Positions 1-10,204 of a stretch of DNA of 51,053 nucleotides are shown piece by piece. Positions within the stretch are counted from its first letter, which is position 1, and every line of letters starts with the position of its first letter. Source of the DNA: Gymnopus androsaceus JB14 (taxonomy: Eukaryota > Basidiomycota > Agaricomycetes > Agaricales > Omphalotaceae); assembly GCA_009733575.1 (NCBI GenBank), contig ML769676.1, positions 34,321 through 85,373 of the forward strand. Reading direction: 5' to 3'. Position numbers and translations under genes: made by a program. The notes beneath the pieces are model-generated. The model was given only the letters and a program-made list of their open reading frames with translations. It ran no database searches and was not told where the DNA came from.

Positions 1-249
1 ATAGCAGAGTCGCCAGAAATTTTCCTACCCAGATACTGTGCCGTTCATAGTGCCTGGTAGCCTGTGAGATAATAAAAATGGACTTCAGACCACCTATTTC
101 ATGAACCCTCATGGTGATTGAGGTAGCCCGCCTGACAGGTGATTCAACCATGGAATCGCTCGGGTGCTATATTCCTTTGTTACCTGAGTGGTCTTCTGTT
201 TTGTCTAGATGGCGTAACCGTCGTTGTCTTACCGGATGTGGTAGCTCAA

Positions 250-408
250 GACAGAGTATTCGGAGAATTCCTTACCTGGAATAAAGCTCTTCCTATTGCG
301 CAGTTTCTGCCGTCTTGTCGCTCGCACGGGGGTGGTCCGGTGCACAACAGACAAGCTGTGAGAGCGAAATACGAGGTCCAACCCCGATGTTTCACACTGG
401 TTATCCAG
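250..408 (-). CDS. probable further Tnp2 exon, running towards the window edge
   Basis: Minus-strand codons continue in frame past the TGA at about 411 and remain open to a plausible donor (GTAAGG) near 262. The peptide is basic (RTTPVRATRRQKLRNRKSF). It is either the next exon of the transposase after a very short intron or read-through of a mutated stop. The 3' end of the gene lies beyond base 1. Confidence 0.35.
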
Positions 409-2677
409 TCATGATAATTCCAACATGTGAACAACAAATTGCAGAGCGCTTTTAGTGGCCTGGTTATCAAGCCGTGTCCACACCTGATTTAAAGTCATGG
501 AATCCTCCCCTTCAAGAGCTAAACAAAGCGTCTCCTGGACTTTTGAAACATCCGGCACATGTTTCTCTTTCAGCCTGGGAAGCTCAGGGACAGCCTCGGG
601 CTCGTATCCAATCCAAGGCCAGTCAAATGCATACATGAGGCCATCTGCGTTGTGTTTGGGAGCTGAAGCATCGAGACGAAGAACGTGTCGGCAGTGATAG
701 TGAACGACACCTTTGAGAATGCAATGCATGGCATCAACAACTAGCATTCTCGTTGGATCCCAATAATCAAGTAGCCAGAGAGATGACCATCGAACCCCAT
801 GATTTTCAAAAATGTTTTTCCGTTCGGAGAGCGTCTGTGCTTCCTTGTAAGCCCTAGACCAGTGACGAAGTTCCTCTACATCTCGAGGGACACAGAGGCT
901 ATGATCAGTATTGTAGATCTGATTCTTTCCTCGGAGCTGACAGCGACTGCAAATCAAACCCGACATGTGTCCCTGGAGACCAGCAATCTTGCGAGCTGCG
1001 GGCATATCGTTGATGGATAGGAGGATTCCAGCTTCAACGACGGCGCCTGACTCTGAGTCTGCAGTGCAGGAGCATTTGAATCCTGGCCGCCATGCCCTGG
1101 CAAACTGCTCAATTACTGGTCGGACGTAGTGATCAATTTCGTCCACAGAGGGTTCATTTGGGCCGGGAATGATGTTGATATACATGTTTTCTGGAAGATA
1201 TCGGATAGAGGGATCAAGAGCCAGATTAGCGCAAGAAATGATGCCGACAGATTCGTGGGCTCCACGATGAGTGATACCATTTGGATTGAAGAAGTCCAGG
1301 TGTATGGAAAACGCGAGACGAATCTTTTCTCCTCGATCCACAAACAGTTTACCATCGGGTCCTCTGAAGTCTTTGATGAAATCCGCTTCAAAGACGTTCT
1401 CGACAGCAGGCGACTCTTTGCCACTGCGGATAGCGTTTAGAGCGGTATCGATGGCTTGGGTGGACTGATGAAGATACGTTGGGTCGGCGAGACAGCGTGC
1501 GAGGTAGTCGGGGAGCGAGGCAACAAGATATGGCTTTACAGGCTGCAAGGTACCGTCGCGTCGACGACACAAAAGGCCGGTACCACACTTGGACATACCA
1601 GCTTCACCCACAATATTGTTCAGGCAAAATTCGGGGTAGTCATAGAACTCCTTGCCCCCCAGCGAACGTGCTTTGTTCGTGAAGTTGCAAGAGGGACACG
1701 CGGCGTACATGTCAAAGCGACCGTCAACGCCGAACTTCTTGAGAGCATCAGCCAAGGAGGTAGGCATATCGGCAATGATCTCATTCTGAAATTCCGAGAA
1801 CGGATGCGGGATACTGCTGCCTTCGGAATCGATCGTGGACATTCCAAGTTGGACGCACATTACTGCGATAGCGACGATGAAATTCGTGCGGACCACGGAT
1901 AATCCGATGATCATATTGCAGATAACTGCTAGGAGTATTAAAACTTGATTTATTTGATCCATTTCTGCAATGTCTATATCATCCACTGCAATGATATGAG
2001 CATTGTTTAAACGGGGAAGACGTTGGACACTCACCTGCCGCTATTTCGATTGGACGTTCCGGAATGAGAGGAGCATACAGAACACAAATCTCGTCGTAAA
2101 TAGTTCTGACGCGTGTCCGCATTTGCTCCCTCCGGTCCTTCACAGGGTCTCCAGCACCTCTCGTTCTGCGCTTTGATCTCGAATCAAAGCCATGAATTTG
2201 TCCGAGTGCCTCGCGAAGGAAAGCGGTCGCGTCATCCAGCCTCCCACACTTGGAGTTCGTCGAAAGTGATGCAAAATCACGATCGAAAATCTGGGCATGA
2301 TGCTCATCGCAACCTTTCTCGATCTTTTTCAGGGTTTTGAGTTCGTCTGCCTCTATTTTCTGTGTAGATTTCTGAGTGGGTGAAGGGGATCGAGAAGTGG
2401 GCACTTTTGCATAGCGAGGACGCGAACCAAACTGGCGACCTATTCGATTAGCTGCAGTGAAAGAAGGTCTTTTGGCCTGAGCGACAGCCTGTAAGCCCTG
2501 CACAGCATTAGAGACGTCCAGGTTTTCAATCGTGTTTGGTAATGTTGCAGTTGTGTGATGGTAGAATTCAGCGGAAGAAGTGAATAGTTTGTTGTGGGTG
2601 GAGGTGTCCAGAGGTTTGGCAGTTAATGTTGCAGCCGTAAGGAGTGTCTCCAAAGAATCGATTGTCGGTTCCGACAC
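409..2677 (-). CDS. Tnp2-type (CACTA/EnSpm-like) transposase, main exons
   Basis: Two long reading frames are joined by a 49-nt intron (about 1986-2034, GTGAGT...TTGCAG). The upstream exon (to 2677) encodes a basic, low-complexity N-terminus. The downstream exon (541 codons) carries features of basidiomycete Tnp2 transposases: a CPSC cysteine pair in YAACPSCNF, a second cysteine pair in LICSRCQLRGKN, and a conserved block around LWLLDYWDPTRMLVVDAMHCI. The last frame ends with a TGA near 411, but related-looking coding sequence continues in the same frame at 400-250 (LSVVHRTTPVRATRRQ). Either a short intron or a nonsense mutation lies there. The element's left part is outside the window, and I could not find a CACTA terminus. 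Role: cut-and-paste transposition. Family call is by motif recognition. Confidence 0.8.
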
Positions 2678-2719
2678 AGTGGGTGTCTTCTATATTGCAT
2701 GGGTTCAGAGATAATGCGG

Positions 2720-3160
2720 GGTTTCCAAGAAATCAGTTCTCACCTGAATATCACCATGGAATGCTGACCTCGAGTGGGGCCTCGGTAAAGTTGGATTGGC
2801 ATCTTCCAGACGAAGAGAAGCCAATTCAGCTGTGACTGAAGAAAGCGGAGACAGGAACCGAGGAACTTCTGAACACGGAGAAGTCCTAGACGAAGTTGCT
2901 GTTGACGGAGTCGGTTCCTGAGATTGAGCTCTTGTAGGAGGGGCGCTACTCTATTGCGGGCATATCAGAGGTAGTACAGACCTATAAAGGAACCTGCTCA
3001 CGATCATACTGGATTTAGAAGCTGTTTGCGGATTGTCGTTGAGTGTAAAGGCTCCAGGCATTGGTAAATCCTCCAGATGCAAAGAGTTCATTGCAGTTAT
3101 GACTGGGGAAAGCGAGGAAGATGGCTGCAAGGACCCTTCCGGAGTAGGAGATGCCGGCAC
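2720..3160 (-). CDS. possible N-terminal exons of the Tnp2-like transposase
   Basis: Upstream of the main transposase exons are two short serine/proline-rich open stretches with a shared motif: SLHLEDLPMP near 3080 and SLRLEDANPTLP near 2800. The second stretch runs into a GTGAGA donor, followed by sequence that would join the exon beginning VSEPTIDSLETLL. The repeated S-L-x-L-E-D motif suggests an internally repetitive N-terminus. Without transcripts the first exon is unknown. Confidence 0.3.
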
Positions 3161-3261
3161 ATACGAAGGGAATATAGACTGGGTGAAATATTAGTGACTA
3201 GTTTGAGCGCTATTAGATGGATCAAAGACCTTTTTGCTGAGGTTTCCCGTCCTCCCGCCCT

Positions 3262-3681
3262 TTAGGATTTTTGAAGGTCAGATATCAACGAAGTAAAAAA
3301 GTTAGATGATGCCTTACAGGACGCGATTTCAAGGGTGTATTCATGGATGGATTCAATGAGGGAGAAGCGGTCATAGGCTCTGGTGGAATGGAGGGACCTT
3401 TGGTAGTAGTTCCTTCGGGACGCGAAGAAATAGGCTAACGACGCATTAGCGACCAAGTAGTAAGAAGTACTGGCCAGACTGACCTTGATGCCAAAGCGTC
3501 GAAACTTCCAAGGACTCTGTGCCCAGTGTCCAGTTACTCCGTCATCGAATGGTTTGGGCTGAGTGTTAAAAGCATCAGCTGCAAGCCGCCAACAAAATTC
3601 ATCAAGGCAACTTACACTAGCATCCGGGTCCAGATTTGAGAGAGAGGACTGCATTGCTGAGATGGTGTAGCCCTGATTCAA
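3262..3681 (-). CDS. unrecognised ORF, 139 codons
   Basis: Open minus-strand frame between the transposase and the SPT5-like gene. It is rich in aromatic and serine residues with a central hydrophobic stretch (SLASTSYYLVANASLAYFF). I do not recognise a family. It could be an extra 5' exon of the transposase or a remnant of captured sequence. The frame begins inside copy three of repeat R2 (around 3690-3745), which weakens the case for a real start codon here. Confidence 0.25.
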   Translation of the reverse strand: MNQGYTISAMQSSLSNLDPDASVSCLDEFCWRLAADAFNTQPKPFDDGVTGHWAQSPWKFRRFGIKVSLASTSYYLVANASLAYFFASRRNYYQRSLHSTRAYDRFSLIESIHEYTLEIASCKASSNFFTSLISDLQKS

Positions 3682-3689
3682 AAGATCGT

Positions 3690-3745
3690 ATTTAGGCTGT
3701 ACCAGACAATAACTCCTGTCGTACTAGATTTAGGTCATTGCGGAC
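3690..3745 (-). repeat. dispersed repeat R2, partial third copy
   Basis: The reverse complement contains CATGGTCCGCAATGACCT, which also occurs at about 28498-28515. A closely related copy lies at 29571-29595. The homology fades after roughly 40-50 nt. Its origin is unknown; it is probably a TE fragment. Confidence 0.5.
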
Positions 3746-3761
3746 CATGTGCCAATCGTCC

Positions 3762-3850
3762 TTGTGCCAAATGTGAATCGCTTATTGTTTATTGTTATAC
3801 AATATATTGTCCTTGTGCCAAATGCACATTGTTTAGTATTCACATCGTTT
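3762..3850. repeat. imperfect direct repeat between two gene models
   Basis: GTCCTTGTGCCAAATG occurs at about 3768 and again at about 3810. Each copy is followed by TTGTTTA-rich sequence, and CGTTTAGTATT-like words recur. AT-rich spacer with no coding signal; it separates the transposase block from the SPT5-like gene. Confidence 0.5.
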
Positions 3851-3907
3851 AGTATTATACATAAAGATTACAATAAGTACTCTATATATATGGACATGAC
3901 TACGAAT

Positions 3908-6900
3908 TCAACGGTAAAAGTCAGTGTTTCGAGGTCTGATCTGAACACCATATGTATATCTCATCTCTGCCCTGTCGTACTCCAAGAAAGTCTTGGAATG
4001 TTTACGCTCCTCGGGAGTCTCCTGAACATATTCCAAATCCAAGGGATGCACATCAAGAAAGTCAGATGCATGAGTTTCGAGAGACCCAGAGCGATCAATT
4101 TTGGCAGCCACGAGCATATGATTTTCATCGGTCTTCTCGTTTTCGTAGAAGTGGTATATCTGGCGAACAAACGTCCCGATAAACTGAGGACTACCTCGTG
4201 CAACAACCATTAGACCTTTCTCCGTCGCAGGTTTTGGACGCTCGTGGAATGAGACAACAGATGTGTATGGGACAGTTATAGTCTTGCCAAAGTGCTGACA
4301 TACCACACTAATCCCATTCACACTGTTGATCGTCTTCACAAAAATCCCAGCCTTTTTTGTTGAGGTGTCCAGTTCTCCACCGTTTATGTCGACCTGGATC
4401 GGAATACCCAAAAGCTTTGGATGTAGGATCCAATGCTGCAGGGGTGGTTCGGGCAAAGGTGGAGATGTACGCCGAGGATCAGGAGGTGGTGGTGACTCGG
4501 ATGCATGCACGGGATCGGGAGATAGTGGTGACTCTAGAGGGTCCGGATATACGTAGTCAGGAGCCCAAATACCGGTGAAGATGGTCTCCCTCTCGAAATC
4601 GTTTGGCATTGGTGTCGATGCAATGGGCAATGGTGTCGATGCATCAACAGGGACTGACTCCAGAACGTCAGGAAACTGTTGATCATAAACAGTGTTGGGT
4701 ATGTAGAATGACTGTTTGGCGGTAGGCATAAATACATCACATAGGAGATGTTTGGTCCTAGGGATGATCAGATTATCTTCCAGTGCGGAAAGGGAACACA
4801 TACTTATGATACCTGACTGCATTGTAGTCTACCTTCACCAGTCGATTGGATGAGTTGGCAGAGAAGGTGTAGCGCTCTACAGTAAGCGTCAGTCCACTCC
4901 GTCCTTGAGGGTTCTGTGAATCCACTGCATATCGATTCACATCTCTGACAGCGCCATGCTCTGATTTATACTCCCCTTTGACGAAATCCACCAGTAAGCC
5001 AACCCAAGGCACTGGCCCTGTCCGCATCGCTTCAAAAGTAGAATTGACGCTGAACCTTTTGAGTTGATGGTCATGAAGCGGGAGGGATTCCAACAATGGC
5101 ATGAAGGTTCTATAAAAGGTATCATTAGATGAAATCGGACGCGCAAGTTGTACACACCGGCGTTCCATGACAGCGGAGTGATCAACCTCAACCGAACAGT
5201 TATGCTGGACGATCCATAATAAGACACGCAATGAGCCTCTGAAATCTCGTCGAACATCCTTGACAATGCCAATGGAGGAGACAAATGACCCAGACTGTAT
5301 GACTACTTCAACGTCTTTCCACGGCACATCCACATCAAACTGGCTTTGGTGAGGTTTAAGTGGTTGATGATCTAGCAGCAGTTTTCCAGTCCTTGATATA
5401 GCATTAATAGACGTGAAAGCTACAAGTCCTCCGTAACTTACCAACGTTCCAGTACTTCCGAGTGGCCAACGGTACAGGTCTTTCCACTACAAAGGTAGAC
5501 GACGAGTCGTAAAGATCGGTTGGAATCCACGAAAACATCCTTTACCCATCCTGTCTGCCCTGCATGCGGCTGGACCAGGAGCTTCACTTCAACGTTCAAC
5601 CAAGGGGTTTCAGTATTTGAATAATTCGGTGTAGCAAGTTTTACAGAATTAGCATGAACCCTAAAGTCCTGATGTATCGAATGAGCAATGTGGTCAGGAG
5701 TAGACAGTATCTTCACTTACTATTCCACTTGTACGAGCACCAATACATATGCCAAGATGATCATCTATTTTGGCGACCACAAATCCTGATTTTCCAGTAT
5801 GAGCTCCTCGTAATACCTCGATGAAATCACCAGGAATAATGTTCTTCTCCAAGTAGCGCACCATAACACGTTGATGACCTTTACTAACTACATCGACAAC
5901 ACACCACGATTTCTCCATGTCACTCTCTTCTTCCGAGGTCAATACTGTCCCGAATGTTGCGCCTTCCTTGTAATGAACGATGACTTTTTCTCCAGGGTCA
6001 AAATGCCAGAATGAAGGTAAGGGCATTGAGGCGATCTCAAAGAGATCTTTTCCTGCGCGCTTTTTCGACTCTGAGAAGAGGTGGAAAAGCGAGATAGGGA
6101 TTTCGCGAGCAGGAGAGACGGAGCTAAGGTTGAAAACTTTGACCAGGAGGCCATGTTCGAAAGTCCAAGACTTGTACATATACCTATCCCCGCGCTTGAC
6201 GAGGTCATGTTTGCATTTTGCAGGTTGAAAAAGCTCGGAAGGTGGACGAGGAGCATCACGCTTCCGCTTAGAAGATGACGCATAGTGCTTGTTTGACGCT
6301 GCCAAGCTAAGTCGAGGAACTACCAAGACCTTGACGCCCCTCGTCGAGTCATTGTCATGGTAGGATTCATGAACAAGTCCCACGTCTCCTCGATAGAGGC
6401 CTCGCCTGATCTGCACCCACTGACCAGGGGCATAACCCCGCTCGTCGTGGATGTGTAGACACTTTTTCAATTCTGATTCGGGGACCAGTGCCAAGGTAGA
6501 CATCTTGGTATCGTAAAGGCCTCTTAGAACTTCCCTCAGCGACTGCGGACCAGATTTCGAAAACCTAGCTTCTAGATAAACGTAGCCGACGTCACGAGGA
6601 TTGTAGAACGCGGATGATAGCTCTTCATGCAAGACTTCATGTTTTGATATCAACTCGAATATAACATGATACTCTTGTCTAGGCTATAGGATGAGCGAAT
6701 GAGTACACAAGAAGGAATTTTGAAGGTAGAAGAGCACTCACCGTACATTTTACTCGCCACAGGGACCTATCTCCTTCACGCAGCCAAAGCCCTTTTCGAC
6801 CTAAAACAGATTCATCTTCCTGCTCCTCCTCGGGTAACGGTTTCTGTGCGAGGTGGTCTTCGATCCGTGCTAGCAAAGTATCCAACCCCTTGTTGCGAGT

Positions 6901-7260
6901 TGTTGCAAGGAGGGGAGTGGAGGAAGAGGATGTCGGAATTGGAGAAGATGGGCCAGGGCTGCTAACAAGGTCGTCGTCAATGAATCCTCCTAAAGAGTCA
7001 GTGAGCAATACGGAGCAGAAAGAGCAAGGTGTAACACGTACTGTCCTCAAACCCTTCTACATCACTGAATTCATCATCGCTGGCAACTTGCGCTTCAAGG
7101 TCGATATACTAGGAGCTTCAACGTAAGTCGTTGCGCTCGAGGTTAATGGGTTGATAATTATACCTGGTTTGACATACTGATTTTGGTCAATGGATTGGAA
7201 TAGCTTTTCGGTTCGAAAGTGCGAGGTTTCGTTCCCTGTTTTTTGATTCTATGTAAACAC
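3908..7260 (-). CDS. SPT5-like protein with NGN and several KOW domains
   Basis: Multi-exon gene that reads cleanly through every junction I checked. In order it encodes: an acidic segment (DLEAQVASDDEFSDVEGFED, near 7100); a second acidic/Ser-Pro exon (6742-7000); an NGN-like domain spanning an intron (6684-6741), beginning LWRVKCT and continuing YVYLEARF; a KOW motif GQWVQIRRGLYRGDVGL (about 6420); further KOW-like units at about 5830 (FIEVLRGAHTGKSGFVV), 5540 (GQTGWVKDV) and 5270 (GIVKDVRRDFRGSLRV); and a C-terminal domain ending at 3908. SPT5/NusG proteins bind RNA polymerase II as elongation factors. The diverged sequence suggests a lineage-specific paralogue, not the housekeeping copy. 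The first exon is unclear; the coding signal reaches at least 7230 (KLFQSIDQNQYVKP). Confidence 0.75.
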
Positions 7261-7370
7261 AATGTCAGTTTTGTTCGTTATTTTCAGAGTTGAAAAATTT
7301 AGAATTTGAGTATTATAATTCCCTGTAACTACGTGTCTAACTAAAAAGCAAAATTTCATACGCACTGAGC

Positions 7371-7470
7371 TTGATGGTGGTGGTACGGAAGCAAGCGACG
7401 AGAAGTTGTTCACGTGTCTGACTCGGCAGGCTACGGGGCACGGGCGTCCAGATTTTGTTCGGAATAGGAA
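7371..7470 (+). repeat. dispersed repeat R1, copy 1
   Basis: About 100 nt shared with 12109-12210 (+) and 16061-16153 (-). The core includes GGTACGGAAGCAAG, AGAAGTTGTTCACGTGTC, GGCAGGCTACGGGGCACGGG and CGTCCAGATTTTGTTC. No coding sense is evident. It lies just upstream of the SPT5-like gene. Confidence 0.8.
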
Positions 7471-7498
7471 TATCTTCAGATAAGAAGATATTCCTATT
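7463..7498. repeat. perfect 15-bp inverted repeat (hairpin)
   Basis: AATAGGAATATCTTC (7463-7477) and GAAGATATTCCTATT (7484-7498) are exact reverse complements around the 6-nt loop AGATAA. It overlaps the end of R1 copy 1 and is absent from the other two R1 copies, so it was created or inserted after R1 arrived here. Confidence 0.85.
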
Positions 7499-7903
7499 TG
7501 GTTTGAAAGTCCAACTCCGTCAGCCGCTATAGACGTGCCGTGTGCACGTGAGCACCTTTTCGTCGCTTCGTCTTCAACTTCCATCTGCTCAGTTCTTGGC
7601 CAGAGTAGCTACGAACTTATTATTGCTCAGTGTCATTTTCTAAAATCCCTAACACGGTCCTGCGCACCGCTCGTCAACTAGAGGTAAGTCTAACTCGCAG
7701 TTGAGAACTAAAATGCGAAATTCCCGGTGAGCTGAGTGGCCCAAGCTGATTTTGATAAGCCACTGAAGTTGACGAAAGAATGAGATGTTTTGTTATTCTT
7801 TTGGAGAGGTCGTTGGATGAAATACCTTTGCTAACTGAACGAGCTTCCAGCTTCCTCGTGCACTAGTCATACTCTGAAACAAAAGTCAAAGTAAATTTTA
7901 CTT

Positions 7904-8455
7904 GTGTTGACTATGATCGTTAAACTGACGTATACAGTAGTGGCTCGCACCAAACAACAAGCAGTATTGCACACCAAACAACATGCCCGTCGCCACGCTC
8001 CCCGTAACCCAATATGCATTGGGAGGCCGTCCAACCGCCCAATACCCTGCATTGGGAGGCAAATTACATCCAAATTGAAGGACTCCAGAGAAGCTGATGA
8101 TGAGCATACGGCTTCCGAGCAAGACTCTGGTGATGCTGAGCGAAACAGAGGTTCGAAAGAAGAGGTGTTCACCGGCATCAATGCACGCGGAACTATCGCT
8201 GGCGGTCTGGGCAGGCAGAGTACTCAGTTGGAGCAGGAGGAAGATGAGATTCTCTGCATGGGTTGGAAGAAACGTAACGTTATTGCTGGTGGACGAACTA
8301 GAGAGACAGCAATCGACTTGACCGATGATAGTTTTGAATTTTGGTATGTCTCCGCTGACATTGCTTGCTATCATACTCATTATTACCTAGATATCTTCTT
8401 CTCGCTCCGAACTTTCTGGCTGGTCATAGTCTTGTACGCGTTATTTGTTTATTGA
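7904..8455 (+). CDS. unrecognised ORF, acidic, possible exon pair
   Basis: Open frame of 183 codons. The part from about 8060 to 8344 looks protein-like: charged, then a hydrophobic-acidic motif AIDLTDDSFEF that resembles a SUMO-interaction motif. GTATGT at 8345 would be a good donor, with TAG acceptors just before 8390. The 5' part (7930-8060) is repetitive and basic and is less convincing. Two CCCAAT...ATTGGG inverted repeats lie at about 8009-8024 and 8039-8057. No family recognised. Confidence 0.25.
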   Translation: MLTMIVKLTYTVVARTKQQAVLHTKQHARRHAPRNPICIGRPSNRPIPCIGRQITSKLKDSREADDEHTASEQDSGDAERNRGSKEEVFTGINARGTIAGGLGRQSTQLEQEEDEILCMGWKKRNVIAGGRTRETAIDLTDDSFEFWYVSADIACYHTHYYLDIFFSLRTFWLVIVLYALFVY

Positions 8456-8787
8456 TATTTCTTGTATACATAAAGCCTTCAAGCCTATCACTGAGAAGCC
8501 ATGGCAATAATAGATTCCTATTTGATCCCACGTCCAGCTGCGTCCAAGAAACATGAACATTTTGCATCTATATTTCAGAGTTCAACTAGCTCCAATTCAC
8601 GCTGCTAACATACAGATGGACAAATAATTTTTATCTAAGGAAATGCTGAAACGAACGCACGTAAAAAGTACAAGTAAAAGTACTGCGCCCACGTCTCGAG
8701 TTTCCCCATCCTTTCTTCTTACCGTCATCAAGCGATTATCCACATTCCAGGAATACCTTCCATTCTTCTCTCCCGACAACGGATTCA

Positions 8788-8899
8788 TTTTTACCCACCC
8801 ACCTCCCTTAACACAGATCAAGTTGTACACTCAAGGTTACGATTTGTTTTCACCCACCCACCTCCCCTAACACAGATCAAGTTTGTACACTCAAGGTTA
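8788..8899. repeat. tandem duplication, two copies of about 55-58 bp
   Basis: The block with CACCCACCTCCC, then TAACACAGATCAAG, then GTACACTCAAGGTTA occurs twice (about 8790-8845 and 8849-8899) with a few differences. The second copy ends in the sequence used as the target site of the adjoining hAT element (CTCAAGGT at 8890-8897). Confidence 0.85.
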
Positions 8900-9807
8900 A
8901 GGGTGGACACGACTCCGGGTCCCGGTTTACCTGGACCTGTGATGCCGGTAACCGGAGGGCAAATAGCACTGCGACGGTCCACCGTGACGTTACGTACCTG
9001 CGACCTGTGATGCCAGTGTATACTACGGTAGTGTGCACAATACTATCAGCTAACCTGTCGTACTCGGTTCCATATACCCGATGGAGAAACCAGTGTTCAA
9101 CACGGTACTCGGCATATGCATCTGTCACAGGTAAACCAGCCGGTACCTGTGTAACTTGCCCATACTAGGGCACTCACTAGTAGTAATAATATTTGTACTA
9201 ACATTAGTACTTATACTGGTACTAGTATGTTTGTATTAGATTCTAGCACCAATGTTAGTACTAAATTCAAAGACTGGTAAGTATCCAGCCATTATTGGTA
9301 CAGTATTCAATACAATGTCAGTGGTAATAATACCAAAATATTGATAATGTCTTTTGACATGGAGATAGGATCCAAATAAGATCTCTATGCTACTGTATGC
9401 ACTATCACTGCTACTATAGCTGCATATATGCATCTTAATGTCACCTCTATTATCTTACTTACTATTAATTAAGCTACTATTGGCAAAGTATTAGTACTAT
9501 TAGTGTAAGTATACTAGTATTAGACACTAATATCAGTCCCAAGCAGAACTAATACATACTGTAAGTACTAACCAATAATATTAGTATACTATATTGGCAC
9601 TAATTAGTGAAATATGTATCAATATTAAAGCCAAACATTTGTTCCCACGTACCGGCCGGTCACAATAGGAAACAAAAATGGCGACCTGCAACCGGGCATA
9701 ACCCGTGGGAAACCGGTACCGGGACCCGCAGGTTAAAAAACCGGCCGGTATTCCCACAGGTAAACCTGCCGGTACCGGGTCAGGACCCGGAGTCGTGTCC
9801 ACCTTTA
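8898..9807. mobile_element. non-autonomous hAT element (element A, 910 bp)
   Basis: Terminal inverted repeats are TAAGGGTGGACACGACTCC on the left and, reverse-complemented, TAAAGGTGGACACGACTCC on the right. An exact 8-bp target duplication CTCAAGGT flanks it (8890-8897 and 9808-9815). TIR type and 8-bp duplication are hallmarks of the hAT superfamily. Subterminal regions are dense in CCGGTA/TACCGG words, likely transposase-binding sites. The middle (9160-9620) is AT-rich with many TAGTACTA-like palindromes and has no transposase ORF. Confidence 0.9.
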
Positions 9808-9815
9808 CTCAAGGT

Positions 9816-10204
9816 TACTCTGTAGGCATATCAATTTACTGACAACGGCGGAGGACATGGGTTATCGGAATCTGTATCCTCCGCACCCCCAGGTCGGAAT
9901 ATTAATTCCAATTCTCACCGAATAAAGATTTGAACTTTGGAATTAGTATCCCTGCGTGCCTTTGCCCACTACACGTTCTCAGTAGACCAATATGAATCAA
10001 TTTATATTCACCGAGAGAAACTGATACGTGAGATTGAAACATTGACATCTGAACAAACAAAAAATACAAGGAAGCAAAAGAATGTTTGAAGGCAGAAATT
10101 AGAAGCACCAGCTGTCCCAGTCCAATCATACAAAAGTACAATACCAAACCTTCATGTTAATCAAGACTTGCGCGCTATCTTGCTCCCCTGGAGTTTTCCG
10201 TAAT
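9816..10204. other. spacer without a supported gene
   Basis: About 390 nt between the hAT element and the Crinkler-like pseudogene. Short open frames occur but none shows a recognisable motif or splice pattern. I see no repeat or RNA signal. Confidence 0.5.

Noticed and set aside
1129..1902. Plus-strand frames of 103 and 148 codons
   Set aside because: Antisense shadows of the Tnp2 exon, which has recognisable motifs on the minus strand.
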